A DNA stretch of 64,000 bases from Lagopus muta (Eukaryota > Chordata > Aves > Galliformes > Phasianidae). Location: assembly GCF_023343835.1 (NCBI RefSeq), contig NC_064449.1:1651778-1715777 (forward strand), given 5' to 3'. Position numbers and translations under genes: made by a program. Below are positions 1 to 10,100 of the stretch, piece by piece. The notes under the pieces are model-generated. The model was not told the DNA's origin. It was given only the letters and a program-made list of their open reading frames with translations, and searched no databases. The number at the start of each line of letters is the position of its first letter. Position 1 is the first letter of the stretch.

Positions 1-1187
1 AGTCCTGTTCTGTCATGTGGGAAAATCTGCAGTTGGACCCAAAGTCACACTGCCCTGGAAGAACAGCCACAGAGCTCCGTGAGTAACGCACACACCAGGT
101 CCTGCCATGTAAATGTGTGTGCAAATCCAGGCTCCATCACACACAGGCACACAGACCTGTGCCCCTCACTGCCCCCGAGGCAAACACACACCAGGGTCAC
201 CAAGGAGGTATTTCCACCTCACCTGTTTGTAGAAACTTCCGACAAGGCTTCTTGCTCTGCTCCTCTTGCAGGATAGCAGCAGCATCTGGGGGAGATAAAT
301 GACACAACGCAGGACAGGATCACATCTTTTGCACAGCAGCATCCTGCCAGAGCTCAGTCTGCCTGACATGAAGGCATTTTTTTACATATTTTACAGGACA
401 ATCCTGACCTTAAGCCAAGGGCAAACCCATAACACAGTCCCCATCTACACCCCAGGCTTCAGCTTTTTCCTGGCTTGCAAACATCCCCTTCCCTGCTTTC
501 CTCTCCACACTTTTTCCCCATCCAAGCAGCACAAAGGAAGCACGACAGAAAAGCAACACTGCTCCACTCCTGTGCAGCACAGAGGAGCAGGCAGGTTAAC
601 GGGGCTCTGCCAGGCCCCACTGAACCCCGTGCTGAGGCTCAGGCAGACAGTAGCACCGTGCTCCTCCACCTCCTGCAGGTGTCCTGGGGAAAACACAGCA
701 GCTCCTGTAGGTTGTGGAGAAATCTGCAAATATCTGGAGATGTGTGGAGCCAAGGCAAAACACCCACTCAGGGCTGAGATGAGGGATTTGATGAATCAGA
801 GGAAAATCAAGGGCTGCAGCCTGGGAGGAAGAAACGCGCCAAGCCATCTGCCTCACTGTCACTGACCCGTGTAGAAGGCTGCTGGGCGGTGAGACCTCCA
901 TGCTGGGCCTTTTCTTGGACCCTTCCTATCTCCACATACACTGCAGCAGGCAGCAGATGCCTCAGAGCTCTGCAGCATTCCCCTCAGCTCACAGGGAACA
1001 CACAGCCTGCAGCACCTGCTCTTGAGGAGCTGGAGGGGAGAAGCAAAGGAACACACAAGCAATGGTTTCACCATCACTTTAATCCAAGCTAAATCTTTGC
1101 ATATTGCCAAAGCCCACAGTGCCACGTGTCTCTCATAGCCCAACCACACTCAGACCATATTCCTGGGGCTGGCACTGGGACACCCAC
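1..1187 (-). other. ZMAT5: ZMAT5 intron 2 (partial)
   Basis: This stretch lies downstream of the first coding exon in the direction of transcription and runs off the window edge. Several long open frames cross it on both strands, including a 188-codon plus-strand frame at 299-865, but none resembles a known protein or has splice or promoter context. A CA/CACA-rich patch lies near 90-200. I see no exon here. Confidence 0.75.
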
Positions 1188-1322
1188 CTCGGAACAAGTC
1201 GTACCAGGCTCTCTTAGCCCGGAGATGCTGCACTCCGTTGAGGTGCTTCTTCCTGTTGTGCAGGTTGTCCTGGAAGGACCGGTCACAGTAATCACAGAAA
1301 TATCTTTTCCCCATCTCTCCTC
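1188..1322 (-). CDS. ZMAT5: ZMAT5 first coding exon (U11/U12 snRNP 20 kDa protein), partial gene
   Basis: The ATG is at 1314 reading leftward, and 42 codons plus one base run to a GTGGGTG donor at 1187. The exon's 5' edge follows a CTGCAG acceptor, so 1315-1322 is 5'UTR. The peptide opens [14 protein letters not shown] and carries Cys7, Cys10, His24 and His30. This is the C-X2-C-X13-H-X5-H matrin/U1-type zinc finger of ZMAT5, almost identical to the human protein over this stretch. ZMAT5 is a nuclear component of the U11/U12 di-snRNP that recognises minor (U12-type) introns. The later exons, with the CCCH finger and C-terminal tail, were looked for in 1-1187 and not found, so they should lie left of the window. 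Reading leftward past the donor gives non-homologous intron sequence. Confidence 0.96.
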
Positions 1323-2614
1323 CTGCAGAGCAGCTCACGCAGCCTCAGAGCTGTCAGGCAGAGCCTCGGTGCCCAGGGACAGAGAAGGACATGCCGAAGG
1401 AGCAGAGATTTACAGCGCCTGCTTCCAAAGGAGAACTCAAATCGTAGAGAGCTGGCAGACAGAGGAAGAGGTGAGACCTGCCATCCATCCCTCAGGGACT
1501 GGCACGGTGCTGTCTGCTGCACATACTGGCAGGGCCAGCTCAGCTCTGCTTTCCCCACTTCTGCCACCCCGTGGGATGGTGGCTCTGCTAGGAAATCACT
1601 CAGACCCTGGAGCTGCACCAGGGCCAAGCACACAACCTGGGGCTGCAGACAACCAAGTGAGCTGCCACGCGAGGGAGGGAATTCTGCGTCCACCCTCACC
1701 TCAAGGAAGAGCTTAAAGAACTCCTTGGGGAGCAATAAAGCCAGCTGCTCTGCTGCACCGTGCCTGGGGCCACCCAGCTGCTGCAGGTGCAGCAGGGAAT
1801 TTTACCCCCGGGAGCCTTACGTTCTGTCTGTGAGATGTAACAGCAGCTGATAAATGCCAAAGATGGATAGACTGGGAGATAAACTCCAAAAGCAATTCTC
1901 CAGCTTTAGACACCTTGACAGCTAAACGCATTTAAAAAATAGCGCAGAGAGCAGCACGAGAAAGAAAGATTTTATAAATAAATCAGGGTGGGAATCAATC
2001 ACTGCCTCTCTAAGGATTCCTCAGAGCTGGCAGGAAGCACAGCAACAAGCAGAGCCCAGGCCGAGTACGGCTGAGCCACCTGCGAGCTCCTGCCTTCCCA
2101 AGAGCATCACGTCCTCAAAGCCTCATCTCTGCAGGGAGCTCCAGGTCTGGAATTCACAGCTCCCAAGCAGCCACAACCGAACGCTGCTTCACAAACACCC
2201 CAAACTGCCATCCCTAAGGAGGCCCCGGGGTGGCGCAGCAGCACCCGGTGCTGTTGTGGAGCGCAGAGGAGGAGGGCTGCGGCGCTCAGTGCCCGCGCAG
2301 CTGCTATGGACACAACCGCCGCCCTGCTCGCTTCGCGCCGCGGCACCTCGAGCTCCCAGGCACCACGGCAGCTTCCCATCCCGGCTGCTGCCTCCTGCAC
2401 GGCCCCTCTGCAGCGCAGCTGCTGCGAAGGAGGAAAACAAAGCATTTTCCGCAGCGGGGCCGCAGGATCCCGCCCGTCTCCGTGGAATCCCGCCCGCAGG
2501 AGCCCAGCAGCGGGCAGAGCCTCGGTGCGCGCCTCGGACTCACGTGCGGCGCCGGCAGCAATGACGCGGCGCTCAGTGCACGCGGGAGAAAAGCCCGAAA
2601 GGAACAGAATTAAA
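1323..2614 (-). other. ZMAT5: ZMAT5 intron 1 (probable)
   Basis: This interval lies between the CTGCAG acceptor of the first coding exon and a candidate GTAAGTTT donor (minus strand, GT at 2619-2620). It enters the CpG-rich promoter region from about 2220. The left part is ordinary intronic sequence with no recognised feature. Confidence 0.6.
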
Positions 2615-2620
2615 ACTTAC

Positions 2621-2760
2621 TGCAGCTCCTCCCGAGGCTCCCCTCCCCCACAAGTCCCGACCCCCCCCCCCCCCCCCCCACAAGTCCCGACCCCCCCCCT
2701 TAGCCGCTCTCCCGGTTCCACGGCCGGCCCTTCCTACTCACCTCCCCCCGGCCTGCGGCC
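2621..2760 (-). other. ZMAT5: ZMAT5 untranslated first exon (probable)
   Basis: On the minus strand a strong donor, GCA/GTAAGTTT, ends an exon at 2621, and the sequence upstream of it is GC-rich promoter DNA. The first coding exon has only 8 bases of 5'UTR, so an upstream non-coding exon is required. The 5' boundary is a guess; transcription could start anywhere in the C/G-rich stretch up to about 2800. Confidence 0.5.
2645..2699. repeat. C19/C9 homopolymer tracts in a 30-bp tandem duplication
   Basis: A unit with core CCCCCACAAGTCCCGA occurs twice, starting at 2645 and 2675. Each copy is followed by a run of C: 19 at 2661-2679 and 9 at 2691-2699. On the minus strand these are G-runs just upstream of, or within, the ZMAT5 first exon, and could form quadruplex structure. 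Such tracts are polymorphic and prone to assembly error, so the exact length should not be trusted. Confidence 0.85.
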
Positions 2761-2773
2761 TTTAGCGCCGCGC

Positions 2774-2820
2774 CTACAACTCCCAGCAGCCCCGCGGCGC
2801 GCGCCTACAGCTCCCAGCAG
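2774..2820. promoter_or_regulatory. Paired ZNF143/THAP11-type motifs
   Basis: Two copies of CTACAnCTCCCAGCAG, differing at one base, lie 31 bp apart between the UQCR10 start and the ZMAT5 first exon. The motif matches the ZNF143/THAP11 (SBS) element typical of bidirectional housekeeping promoters. Binding is inferred from sequence only. Confidence 0.65.
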
Positions 2821-2866
2821 TCCCCCCGAGGACGGCGGCGGCGCAGGCGCAGAAGGCGCATCCAAG

Positions 2867-3007
2867 ATGGCGCTGCTCAGGCAGGCTTACAGCGCGCTCT
2901 TCCGCCGCACCTCCACTTTCGCCCTCACCGTCGTGCTGGGCGCCGTGCTGTTCGAACGCGCCTTCGATCAGGGCGCGGACGCCATCTTCGAACACCTCAA
3001 TGAAGGG
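2867..3007 (+). CDS. UQCR10: UQCR10 exon 1: cytochrome bc1 complex subunit 9
   Basis: This exon encodes residues 1-47 of the small subunit 9 (about 7 kDa) of mitochondrial respiratory complex III. That inner-membrane complex passes electrons from ubiquinol to cytochrome c. The start is the ATG in CCAAGATGG, a good Kozak context. The frame is open far upstream, but only from this Met does the protein match the family in length and N-terminus. A single membrane helix spans about residues 16-32, just before the family signature FERAFDQGADAI (residues 29-40). The exon ends AAT GAA GGG before a GTAAGG donor, phase 0, at the same place as the mammalian gene. Confidence 0.97.
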
Positions 3008-3817
3008 GTAAGGAAGGGTCGGGGCGCTGCCGGGGTCGCCCGGCGGTGGGAGCGGCCCTGAAGGTCAGCGCTGGCCCGGGGGGGGACAGGCTGCTGCGCG
3101 GCGCTGAGGAGCGATGTGAGCTCACGGCGGGCTGCTCGGATCCAAGGGCGGATCCAGCGTTAGCAGGGTCACCTCAGTGCCCGCTGTGTCTAAAACAGCC
3201 GTCTCGTGTCCTCTGCCGCCTCTCGGACGTGGGTCGGGAGGTCAGAAAGCGGCTGGAAGCTCAGGGCACGCGGCAGGACAGCCTGAGCGCCCCGCAGCAG
3301 CCGAGCCGGGCCGGAGGGGCACGGAAGAGCGAGACGGCGTCCCTTCCTGTGCCTCCTTAGCAGCAGGTGTTTGTTAGGGCTGTTTTAACATCTGAGCTTG
3401 AACTCTGCTCTCAGCGCCCGTCCTGTCCTCGTGCAGTGCTTCTCTTGGCCCTGAATTCACCAGCAGATCTCGGTATCTGGATAGGATTCCTTGTGTGCCT
3501 CTGGCAGCGCTCAGCCTCCTACTTCCCCTCTGCATTGGGACAAGTGTGGGAGCTGTGGCAGTACTGCAGCAATAGGAGGGCAGGAAGGTGGATGGAGCAG
3601 CCATCCTGAAGCCTTTGTGGTTGGTCAGGGTTTGCCCAGGCACAGCAGGAGGGCACGGGGCAGCTGTACCCAAACTGTCACCCTGCTGGTGTTTGTGGAT
3701 GTGTTTTCCTGCACATTCTTCTGCCCCTCATTGTTACTGATAACTACATTTTAAAGTAAAGCTTTATCCCAGGACCACTGAGAAGCTAATTGTTTCTTTT
3801 GTTTGTTTTGCATACAG
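3008..3817 (+). other. UQCR10: UQCR10 intron
   Basis: This is a single U2-type intron (GTAAGG ... TTTGCATACAG), CpG-rich at its 5' end. It contains no recognised gene or repeat. Confidence 0.9.
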
Positions 3818-3865
3818 AAACTGTGGAAACACATCAAGCACAAATATGAAGCAAGCCAAGACTGA
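3818..3865 (+). CDS. UQCR10: UQCR10 exon 2 (C-terminus and stop)
   Basis: After a TTTTGCATACAG acceptor the exon reads KLWKHIKHKYEASQD and then TGA, giving a 62-residue protein in all. The KLWKHIKHKYE core is the conserved C-terminus of the family. The final four residues, ASQD, replace the short mammalian end (about NK). The rest of the exon is 3'UTR to the poly(A) signal at 4065. Confidence 0.97.
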   Translation, partial: KLWKHIKHKYEASQD

Positions 3866-4064
3866 AATGTTCAGCAGCAAGATCCAGTCTGGGGTGGCAA
3901 AAGACACTGCAGAGAAGGATTCAGTCTCCTGAAACAGGTTATATTGAAATGGAATTGGGTCCCTGACTGATTCCGAGCCAGATTATATCAGCCACCTACT
4001 GATATGATGTCAACCAAGATGGACTCAACGAGTTCTGCTGCTGTATTGAAACTTGCTGTGTTAA

Positions 4065-4070
4065 AATAAA
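4065..4070 (+). terminator. UQCR10: UQCR10 poly(A) signal
   Basis: A canonical AATAAA lies 200 bp after the UQCR10 stop codon, followed by an A-rich stretch. Cleavage is expected about 15-25 bases further on. Confidence 0.85.
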
Positions 4071-4094
4071 ACAAAAATGCTTGACCCATGTTTC

Positions 4095-6465
4095 ATGCTT
4101 CTGCGTTTCCCTGCCTTGTCCTTTGTTCTGCCTGCAGCTTCTCCTTACCTGTGAAATGGAGGATGCTTTGGCACAGCCCCAAACCTTACTTTCAGGACAC
4201 TGTAGGAAAGCAAGCTCTTCTCAGGGCAGTGTGAAAGCACACACTTGCACAGCTGAGGTGCACTAACACCACTGCTGGCTTCTGCCCGATGAGAACTCGA
4301 GCAGAGTGAGGAGCTGCCTGCTTTCCTCTCATCATATTCAAAGAAAAGTGAACGACTACAGTCACAAGGTTTCTATAAACCATCAGCTTTCTTTAATGCA
4401 GAGCTGCGCTGGTTTTTGGCTTCTTGTTATTCCACAGCTGCAGCCCAAATGCTGCTGCCCCTGCCTTAAGCAGGGAGAGAACTGCCTGCCCTGTCCTGCT
4501 GTGTGCTCTGGGGGGCTCAGTAGTACTAAATGGGGATGGTGTGTGACAGCCTGTCACCAGATCCATGAAATGGGCTGTAAGTGATGTTGCTGACTGTCGG
4601 TGTGCCTTGTGGGTGCCTTGTGGCTCTCAGAGTGCCCTGCAGAGCTGAACTGTTATGCAGCTTGCCTGGTCTGCTGTCAGCCTGCCTCAGTGCCCTCAGA
4701 TTGCAGCAGAGTTGCTGAGAAGGGACAGCAATCACGTAGCTCTGCAACAAGCATTCGTGCCTCTGCTCTCATGGGGAACAGAGTCATTCTCAGCACCTGC
4801 TCTGAAAGGTCTCCCCCTGTTCCCAGTGGACATTTCCAATAACTTTCTTCATGAGGAAGGGCTGTTAGGATAGTGTTTGGGTTAATGATTCAATTAAAAC
4901 AGCATTACTCCAGGGAGAGCTGGCAGAAACCAGCTCCTGCTCTCCCATTTCCCCTCCAATCCAAGCCTGCTGCTGGAGGACCTATAAAAACACATCTCTC
5001 CCTCCTTACTATATTCTTGCTAATAAGCAGCAATTTTAGCAGTGGATGAGGCAGTGCAAATTACAGCCAGCACTAATGAAAGCAGCTTTATTGGGTTTGT
5101 AAATATGTGCCAGACAGGAGTAAAACGTTTACTGTAAGAACATTAAGAGGTCTTAAAAACATTGTGCTTGTTTTTGAGCAAAAAACAACTAGGGCTTTTC
5201 ACAGTCCCAGCTGTGCTTTTACAGAGATGCTTAAGAGGAGGTTTAAGCTTTCTTGGGATTATCTCCTACCATATAAGTGCTGCTTTACTCCAAGTTCTGG
5301 CTGCAGTGCTGATAGCTTCACACTATGCTGAGCAGGTGATAGAGATTTGCAGCTTCTTAGAAGCAAGAACTGAAGATGAATACAGTATTAGGAAAGGGGA
5401 GACAGCATTGTAGCAGTCTGGCAGAGTAAATGAAGCTCTCAGGCCAGAGAACAGTAGCTATAAAACACTGGGGAATTCTCCCAGTGGGTAATTTTCCTCG
5501 ACTCTGGATTTTTGGGAAGTTGGTGAACCCAATTCCCTTTGTGCCGTGCCTTGTCATTACGAGGTTTGGGACGAGGTGCACTCACACGTTTCCACGCTGT
5601 GGCACAGAGGTACTTGGCAGCAGCAGCGATCCTACAGCCCCACAGTCCCCGCCCTCTGCGTAAAACCAGGCAGCAACCGCTGCGCCTACAGCCTACAGCG
5701 TGCGCTGCAGCGTTGGAAGGGGAGCATGGCACTCCATGTGCCCTGGAGCAGTGGCTGTAACGCTGCACAGTACGGGGCTCATTTCTCCAGCACGTGGCAA
5801 CAAGCAGCTTTGTCTGCTCTGCTCTATACGTGTGTACTTGAAAAAGCACAGAAGTGGTGGCGGGGAGATGGCGTTTGGAATAGACTAACCAAGCAAAGCC
5901 TAATTGTTACCTGGAAGTGCGTCTCCACGAGGAAAAGAGCACTCCAAAACCATGCAAAATGCTCCGTGGCAACAGTGACTGAATGGTTTTCCCACCATCA
6001 GTGGGCAGGCAGTCCGGGGCACAGCACAGCAGCCCACCTACAGACAGGTCACAAAGCAAACTCAAGGATTTGCACATCTCTCCACGCAGAGAGCATCTCC
6101 ATCACAAAAGACAGCCCTCAGGGAAAGCCCTTTCAGCAACTAGAAAGTGCTGCTTACTAATAGCTCCCAGGCTTCCAAACAGCAAACATGAAGATCAGGG
6201 CAGTTCTGCTTCACGGAGTGTGACAAGCAGTTAGTGAGGAGCTGGCTCCCCAGGGACTCTGACCCTGCTATCTCCAATTTCCACGTTACTGTCAGCTTGC
6301 ATTGGATACCACGAGCCTGATTTTCAATTATCTCGACTCTCAGTGGCTAGATCTCATTTCACTAAACCAACACAGAGCAGCAAACAAATTTCACCGCCTG
6401 CAGACGCAGCACATTGCTGAAGCTCCTCCAACTTCAAGATCAATATAGTTCTTAAGAGCCTGAAA
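4095..6465. other. Intergenic region between UQCR10 and ASCC2 3' ends
   Basis: The two genes converge here, so both flanks are 3' ends and no promoter is expected. No open frame resembles a known protein. Two spots stand out. Around 4880-4993 an HNF1-like sequence (GGTTAATGATTCA) is followed about 100 bp later by TATAAAAA. At 5459-5486 TATAAAA abuts a 21-bp imperfect palindrome containing an NF-kB-like core. A GC-richer patch lies at 5530-5760. Nothing else was recognised. Confidence 0.6.
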
Positions 6466-6469
6466 CACC

Positions 6470-7024
6470 AACTACAAGACTCAAATCATTTATTGGCACA
6501 TTCAGTTTTCCACACACCTTGCTCCAGGGACAGAAACTTATTAATAGTCTCATTCACCTCAACTCCTACGTGTGTGTCAGCAGTGTTCAGCCCGAGCATT
6601 TTGCTGTCAGCCTTTGAGTCTCACTGCAGGACAAGGCATCTCAGCAGAGCAGGCAGCTGTAAGGGCTGCCCCCGGGAAGCCTTGCAAAGCCTGGAAGCTC
6701 CCCGTGGGCTGCAGTGAGGGCAGGAGGAGCCAGTATGAAAATAAAACTCTCGAGTTATAAATAGTACAAAAAGAAGTGAATGGTGGGTGCAGCTCACTGC
6801 TGTATACGTGTCTCTTCAGACTGAGGAACAGCCACAGTGTGCACAGAGGGCAGCTCCTCTCCAGGAAGAGGCAGCCCTCCCTCGGGATGTGCAGTTCACA
6901 TGGAGCTGAAGGGCCGGGTTCTGGACGTGGCACCCAGCATCCCTGAGCTAAGGGAGGGCCGAGGGGATGGAGCACAGCTGCCTCCAAGCAGAGGACTGGG
7001 GCTGCTGCAGCACCTGGGAAGCTT
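6470..7024 (-). other. ASCC2: ASCC2 3'UTR with poly(A) signal at 6489-6494
   Basis: Reading leftward from the stop, the first canonical AATAAA on the minus strand is at 6494-6489, about 530 bases away. The cleavage site is set at about 6470 by its usual spacing. A shorter isoform ending at a non-canonical signal cannot be excluded. Confidence 0.65.
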
Positions 7025-7193
7025 TCAGGAAGGAATCATGCCTTTACTCCGCTTCCTGTCGGCCATGGCGCGCCGATTATGATTCGCTCTCGTGCTTTTG
7101 TTTGCTTCCTTCTTCCTTCGTTCCTGCACTGTTTCCCGGCTCTGCCCGTGTCCCTTTGTGTTCCCAACAACAGCAGAGCTGTCGTGCTTGTGC
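7025..7193 (-). CDS. ASCC2: ASCC2 exon 19, C-terminus and stop (residues 697-752)
   Basis: The exon encodes GHKHDSSAVVGNTKGHGQSR to the basic tail ADRKRSKGMIPS and ends in TGA at 7025-7027. It follows a GTACTCCAG acceptor. The tail is highly charged and almost identical to human in its last 30 residues, which suggests a functional terminal segment. Confidence 0.97.
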
Positions 7194-10100
7194 CTGGAGT
7201 ACAGAGGGAGAAGGACATCACGACAAGCACACTCCAGGAAGAAAGTACATCAATCCCAAGGAAAGACTTGGGTCCGAGGGGTTCTGCCATTGCTCAGCCC
7301 AGCTCTGTGGGTCTGCAGAAGCTGAGCATCACATCAGCCCCACAATGACGCTGTCCTACACACTGAACACGTCAGCTAAGGCCAGCTGCTGCACTGCCCT
7401 GAAATCCCACAGGAGTCGTTCAGCTCCGGGAAGCTGCTGCCCTCCAAGCTCTGACCAGCACAGAGTTCTGCTGATGACGTTACAGGGATTCAATGAGACA
7501 GCACAACCAGCAGGGAAGTAAAAGTTGGGCGAGGAAGTTAACACCGTGTGGTGGTGACCCTGAGGACAGGAATGCTAAGGAACAGGTATATCCTCCTATT
7601 TGAGTCAGCTACAAGATATTCACTAATGACAGCAGAGCCATGGCTCCACCCCGCAGGGGGAGACACCGACTTACCCCTTCCTGGCAAGGAAAGCCAGCCT
7701 CCTGGCTTCAGCTCTCTCCCGCAGCACAGCTGGGTCCTGAACAAAGTGGTCCTGCATGGGAAAGAAGGAAAGAGATGAGTGCTGCTGTAAGCTCAGCAGC
7801 ATCCATCAGAGGGCTGGAGCAGGTTCTGCTGGAGCATGAAGCAGAGCCCATTCGTTATTTATTATCTGTTCTGGCAGAGCCTGTGGGGTTGGTGTCAGTG
7901 ACACTAAATATAAAAACTGACAGGCTGCTTCCCACAGCCCGCATCAATAGCACCATTTCCAGTACATCCACGACAGCAGAGCCTCAGTGACCCTGAAAGC
8001 GTTCTGCTGGCATTGTCTGCTGATGGAATAAAGGAGATTAAACCTCTCCACAGAGTGTCACTGCTCCACATGGCTAGCCAGGAAGCAGCAGATAGCTGTA
8101 CTTGGGACACCTCACAGCCCAGCAGACTGCAGAAGCAGCTGCTCCAGAAAGCAGCTCACTCTTTGAAAGAGAAAATCTGTTCCACATCATCTCTAGCAAT
8201 CGCTAACATGTGAAGCAGGTATGAGATGTAATAAACCTTAATGCAACTCCAACAGCAAACTGAGTGTCACCTTTGGTCTTTCCTTTTCAACTTCCTCTTC
8301 TTCTTCTTCCTCTTCCTCCTCCTCCTGCCCTTCCTCCTGCCCTTTGAGTCTCAGAACTTGAGGAGTTGTGAACGGCCTAAGGAACAAAACACAAGCAGCA
8401 CACAGTGAAGAGAGCACAGCCAAAGCACTGCACTGCACAAACCTATCCTTTCCACTCCACACTGTATCTCTCAATAACTAAAATCCACAACAGTTAAAAA
8501 ATAAATTAAAAAAAAGGCAGTGAGGGGTGGTCATGAAAATCCTGGAACCTCACAAGGAATTGCACCAGGGAAACAACTGCTTCTTTTGCTTCTACTGTCA
8601 AACCTCAAACTCTGCCAGAAACACACTAATGCCAGAGCCCCTGTTATTTTGAACCTATGGATCTGGTTTTTAGCAGTAACATCATTTTGCCTGCTGGATC
8701 TCTAGAAGCAGAGAGCACCGAGCAACTGAAACACAGGGAAAGAGTTGAGGGTCATACTATTGTAGGTGTACCATGAAAAGGATTTAAATTGAGTCTCACC
8801 ACACTTGAGAAGGAAAAAAATAAAGGCAAAAGCATCTAAGAGAGCACCTCCACAGATAGAAGGGTAGAAATACTGACATCTCTGGAACACATGAAATGTA
8901 AAAAGTCACCTTCAGAAGTGTTAAACCAGCTTTTCAGACGTGTCTTTGCTATCTCCAGCTCATGTTTCTGGAATAAACATTCTACAAGACTCGTGTCCAA
9001 CCAGCACTTTGCTTACTAACAGCTGATTGTCTCCAGCTGTCAGTCACTGTGGATAACGCTGTGCAGCCCATTACAGGAGCCAGCATGAGAAACCCAACAG
9101 GACTGGCACACAATAAAACGTCAGTTGTACAATTTCTCCAGTTTTGACTTCTTCTCTGCTAACCAGCCATTCTGCTTTACACTGCCCTGCTGCACTCCAT
9201 CCATATTACTCAAAACAGGCCATTTCCCCCTGCTGCAGGACAGTTATCCTACGAGCAGAAGCACTGCGTGTAAATTTCAACACAATGTCAAAGTCCCCTC
9301 CTGGATTTGTTGCTGAGTTGAGGTGATGGCTGAGCCCTGCAGATTCAGTCGGAGGAGCTTGAGAGCTTCCTGCATGTACAGGGAAGCTAACAACCAACAG
9401 AGGAGAAACAGGGACCTGTGCACACGTCCTCACTGAAAGCAGAACGCAGAGAAGTGTTGAACAGCTGCACACAACCCTGCGGCAATCCCATCCTACCTCC
9501 TGCTGATCAGCTCATCATCCGAGTCAGCATCGTTTGCCCCCACTTGGTTTCCATCGTAGGTGTCGTCGTACTCATCCTCGTAGTCCTCCCCATAGAGCTG
9601 GGCTTCTCCTGGCTGCACAGGCAGCTCCTCCACCAGCACGCTGTACTGGCTGTAGCGCTCCCTCTGCTCAGCCACCAGGCGCTTGTCGTTCAGCAGACTC
9701 CTGGTTGTGTCCTTCTCCCTCCTGCATGGAGAGGAAGGAGCAGGAACAGAAAGGCAATGTAAAGATCTCCTCTGCGAGTTAGTTTTTCCCCTGCTGTGAA
9801 GTGGAAATCTCAAGCATCACAAGCTCTACTTCAGCCTCCCTATTCCCTCTCTGATTTATAACAGGAGTGCTCGTCTGGCTAATAAAAGCAGCCACTCCTG
9901 GCTTGGAACAAAGTTATGTCTAAGTAGAACCCCAGCAAGGTTACATAACAGACAGAACAGGAATTGGAGACTGCCACTGTCACTTGAGACAGAAGAGAAG
10001 CTTGAACAGAAGATGCAATTATACTCAAGCTGAATTTTGGCCGGGATTCATCGAACACAAGAATTCCCATGAATCCTGAATGGCTGCTAGGGCTAACACT

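Larger units (their letters stand above)
2220..3360. promoter_or_regulatory. CpG island, divergent ZMAT5/UQCR10 promoter
   Basis: CpG density rises sharply here. The stretch holds the start of UQCR10 on the plus strand and the probable first exon of ZMAT5 on the minus strand, within about 250 bp of each other, so the two genes look head-to-head. Two near-identical copies of a ZNF143/THAP11-type motif (CTACAACTCCCAGCAG and CTACAGCTCCCAGCAG) sit at 2774-2789 and 2805-2820. A YY1-type AAGATGGCG overlaps the UQCR10 start codon. No TATA box is seen. The island limits are approximate. Confidence 0.8.

Noticed and set aside
299..865. 188-codon open frame on the plus strand
   Set aside because: It has no similarity to any family I know and a composition typical of GC-rich intron. 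It lies inside the ZMAT5 intron and its opposite strand is equally open.
2306..2866. In-frame upstream extension of UQCR10
   Set aside because: The frame is open for 187 codons before the real ATG only because the promoter is C-rich and stop-poor. The family protein starts at 2867 with a good Kozak context, and the extension is Pro/Ser/Arg-rich promoter sequence.
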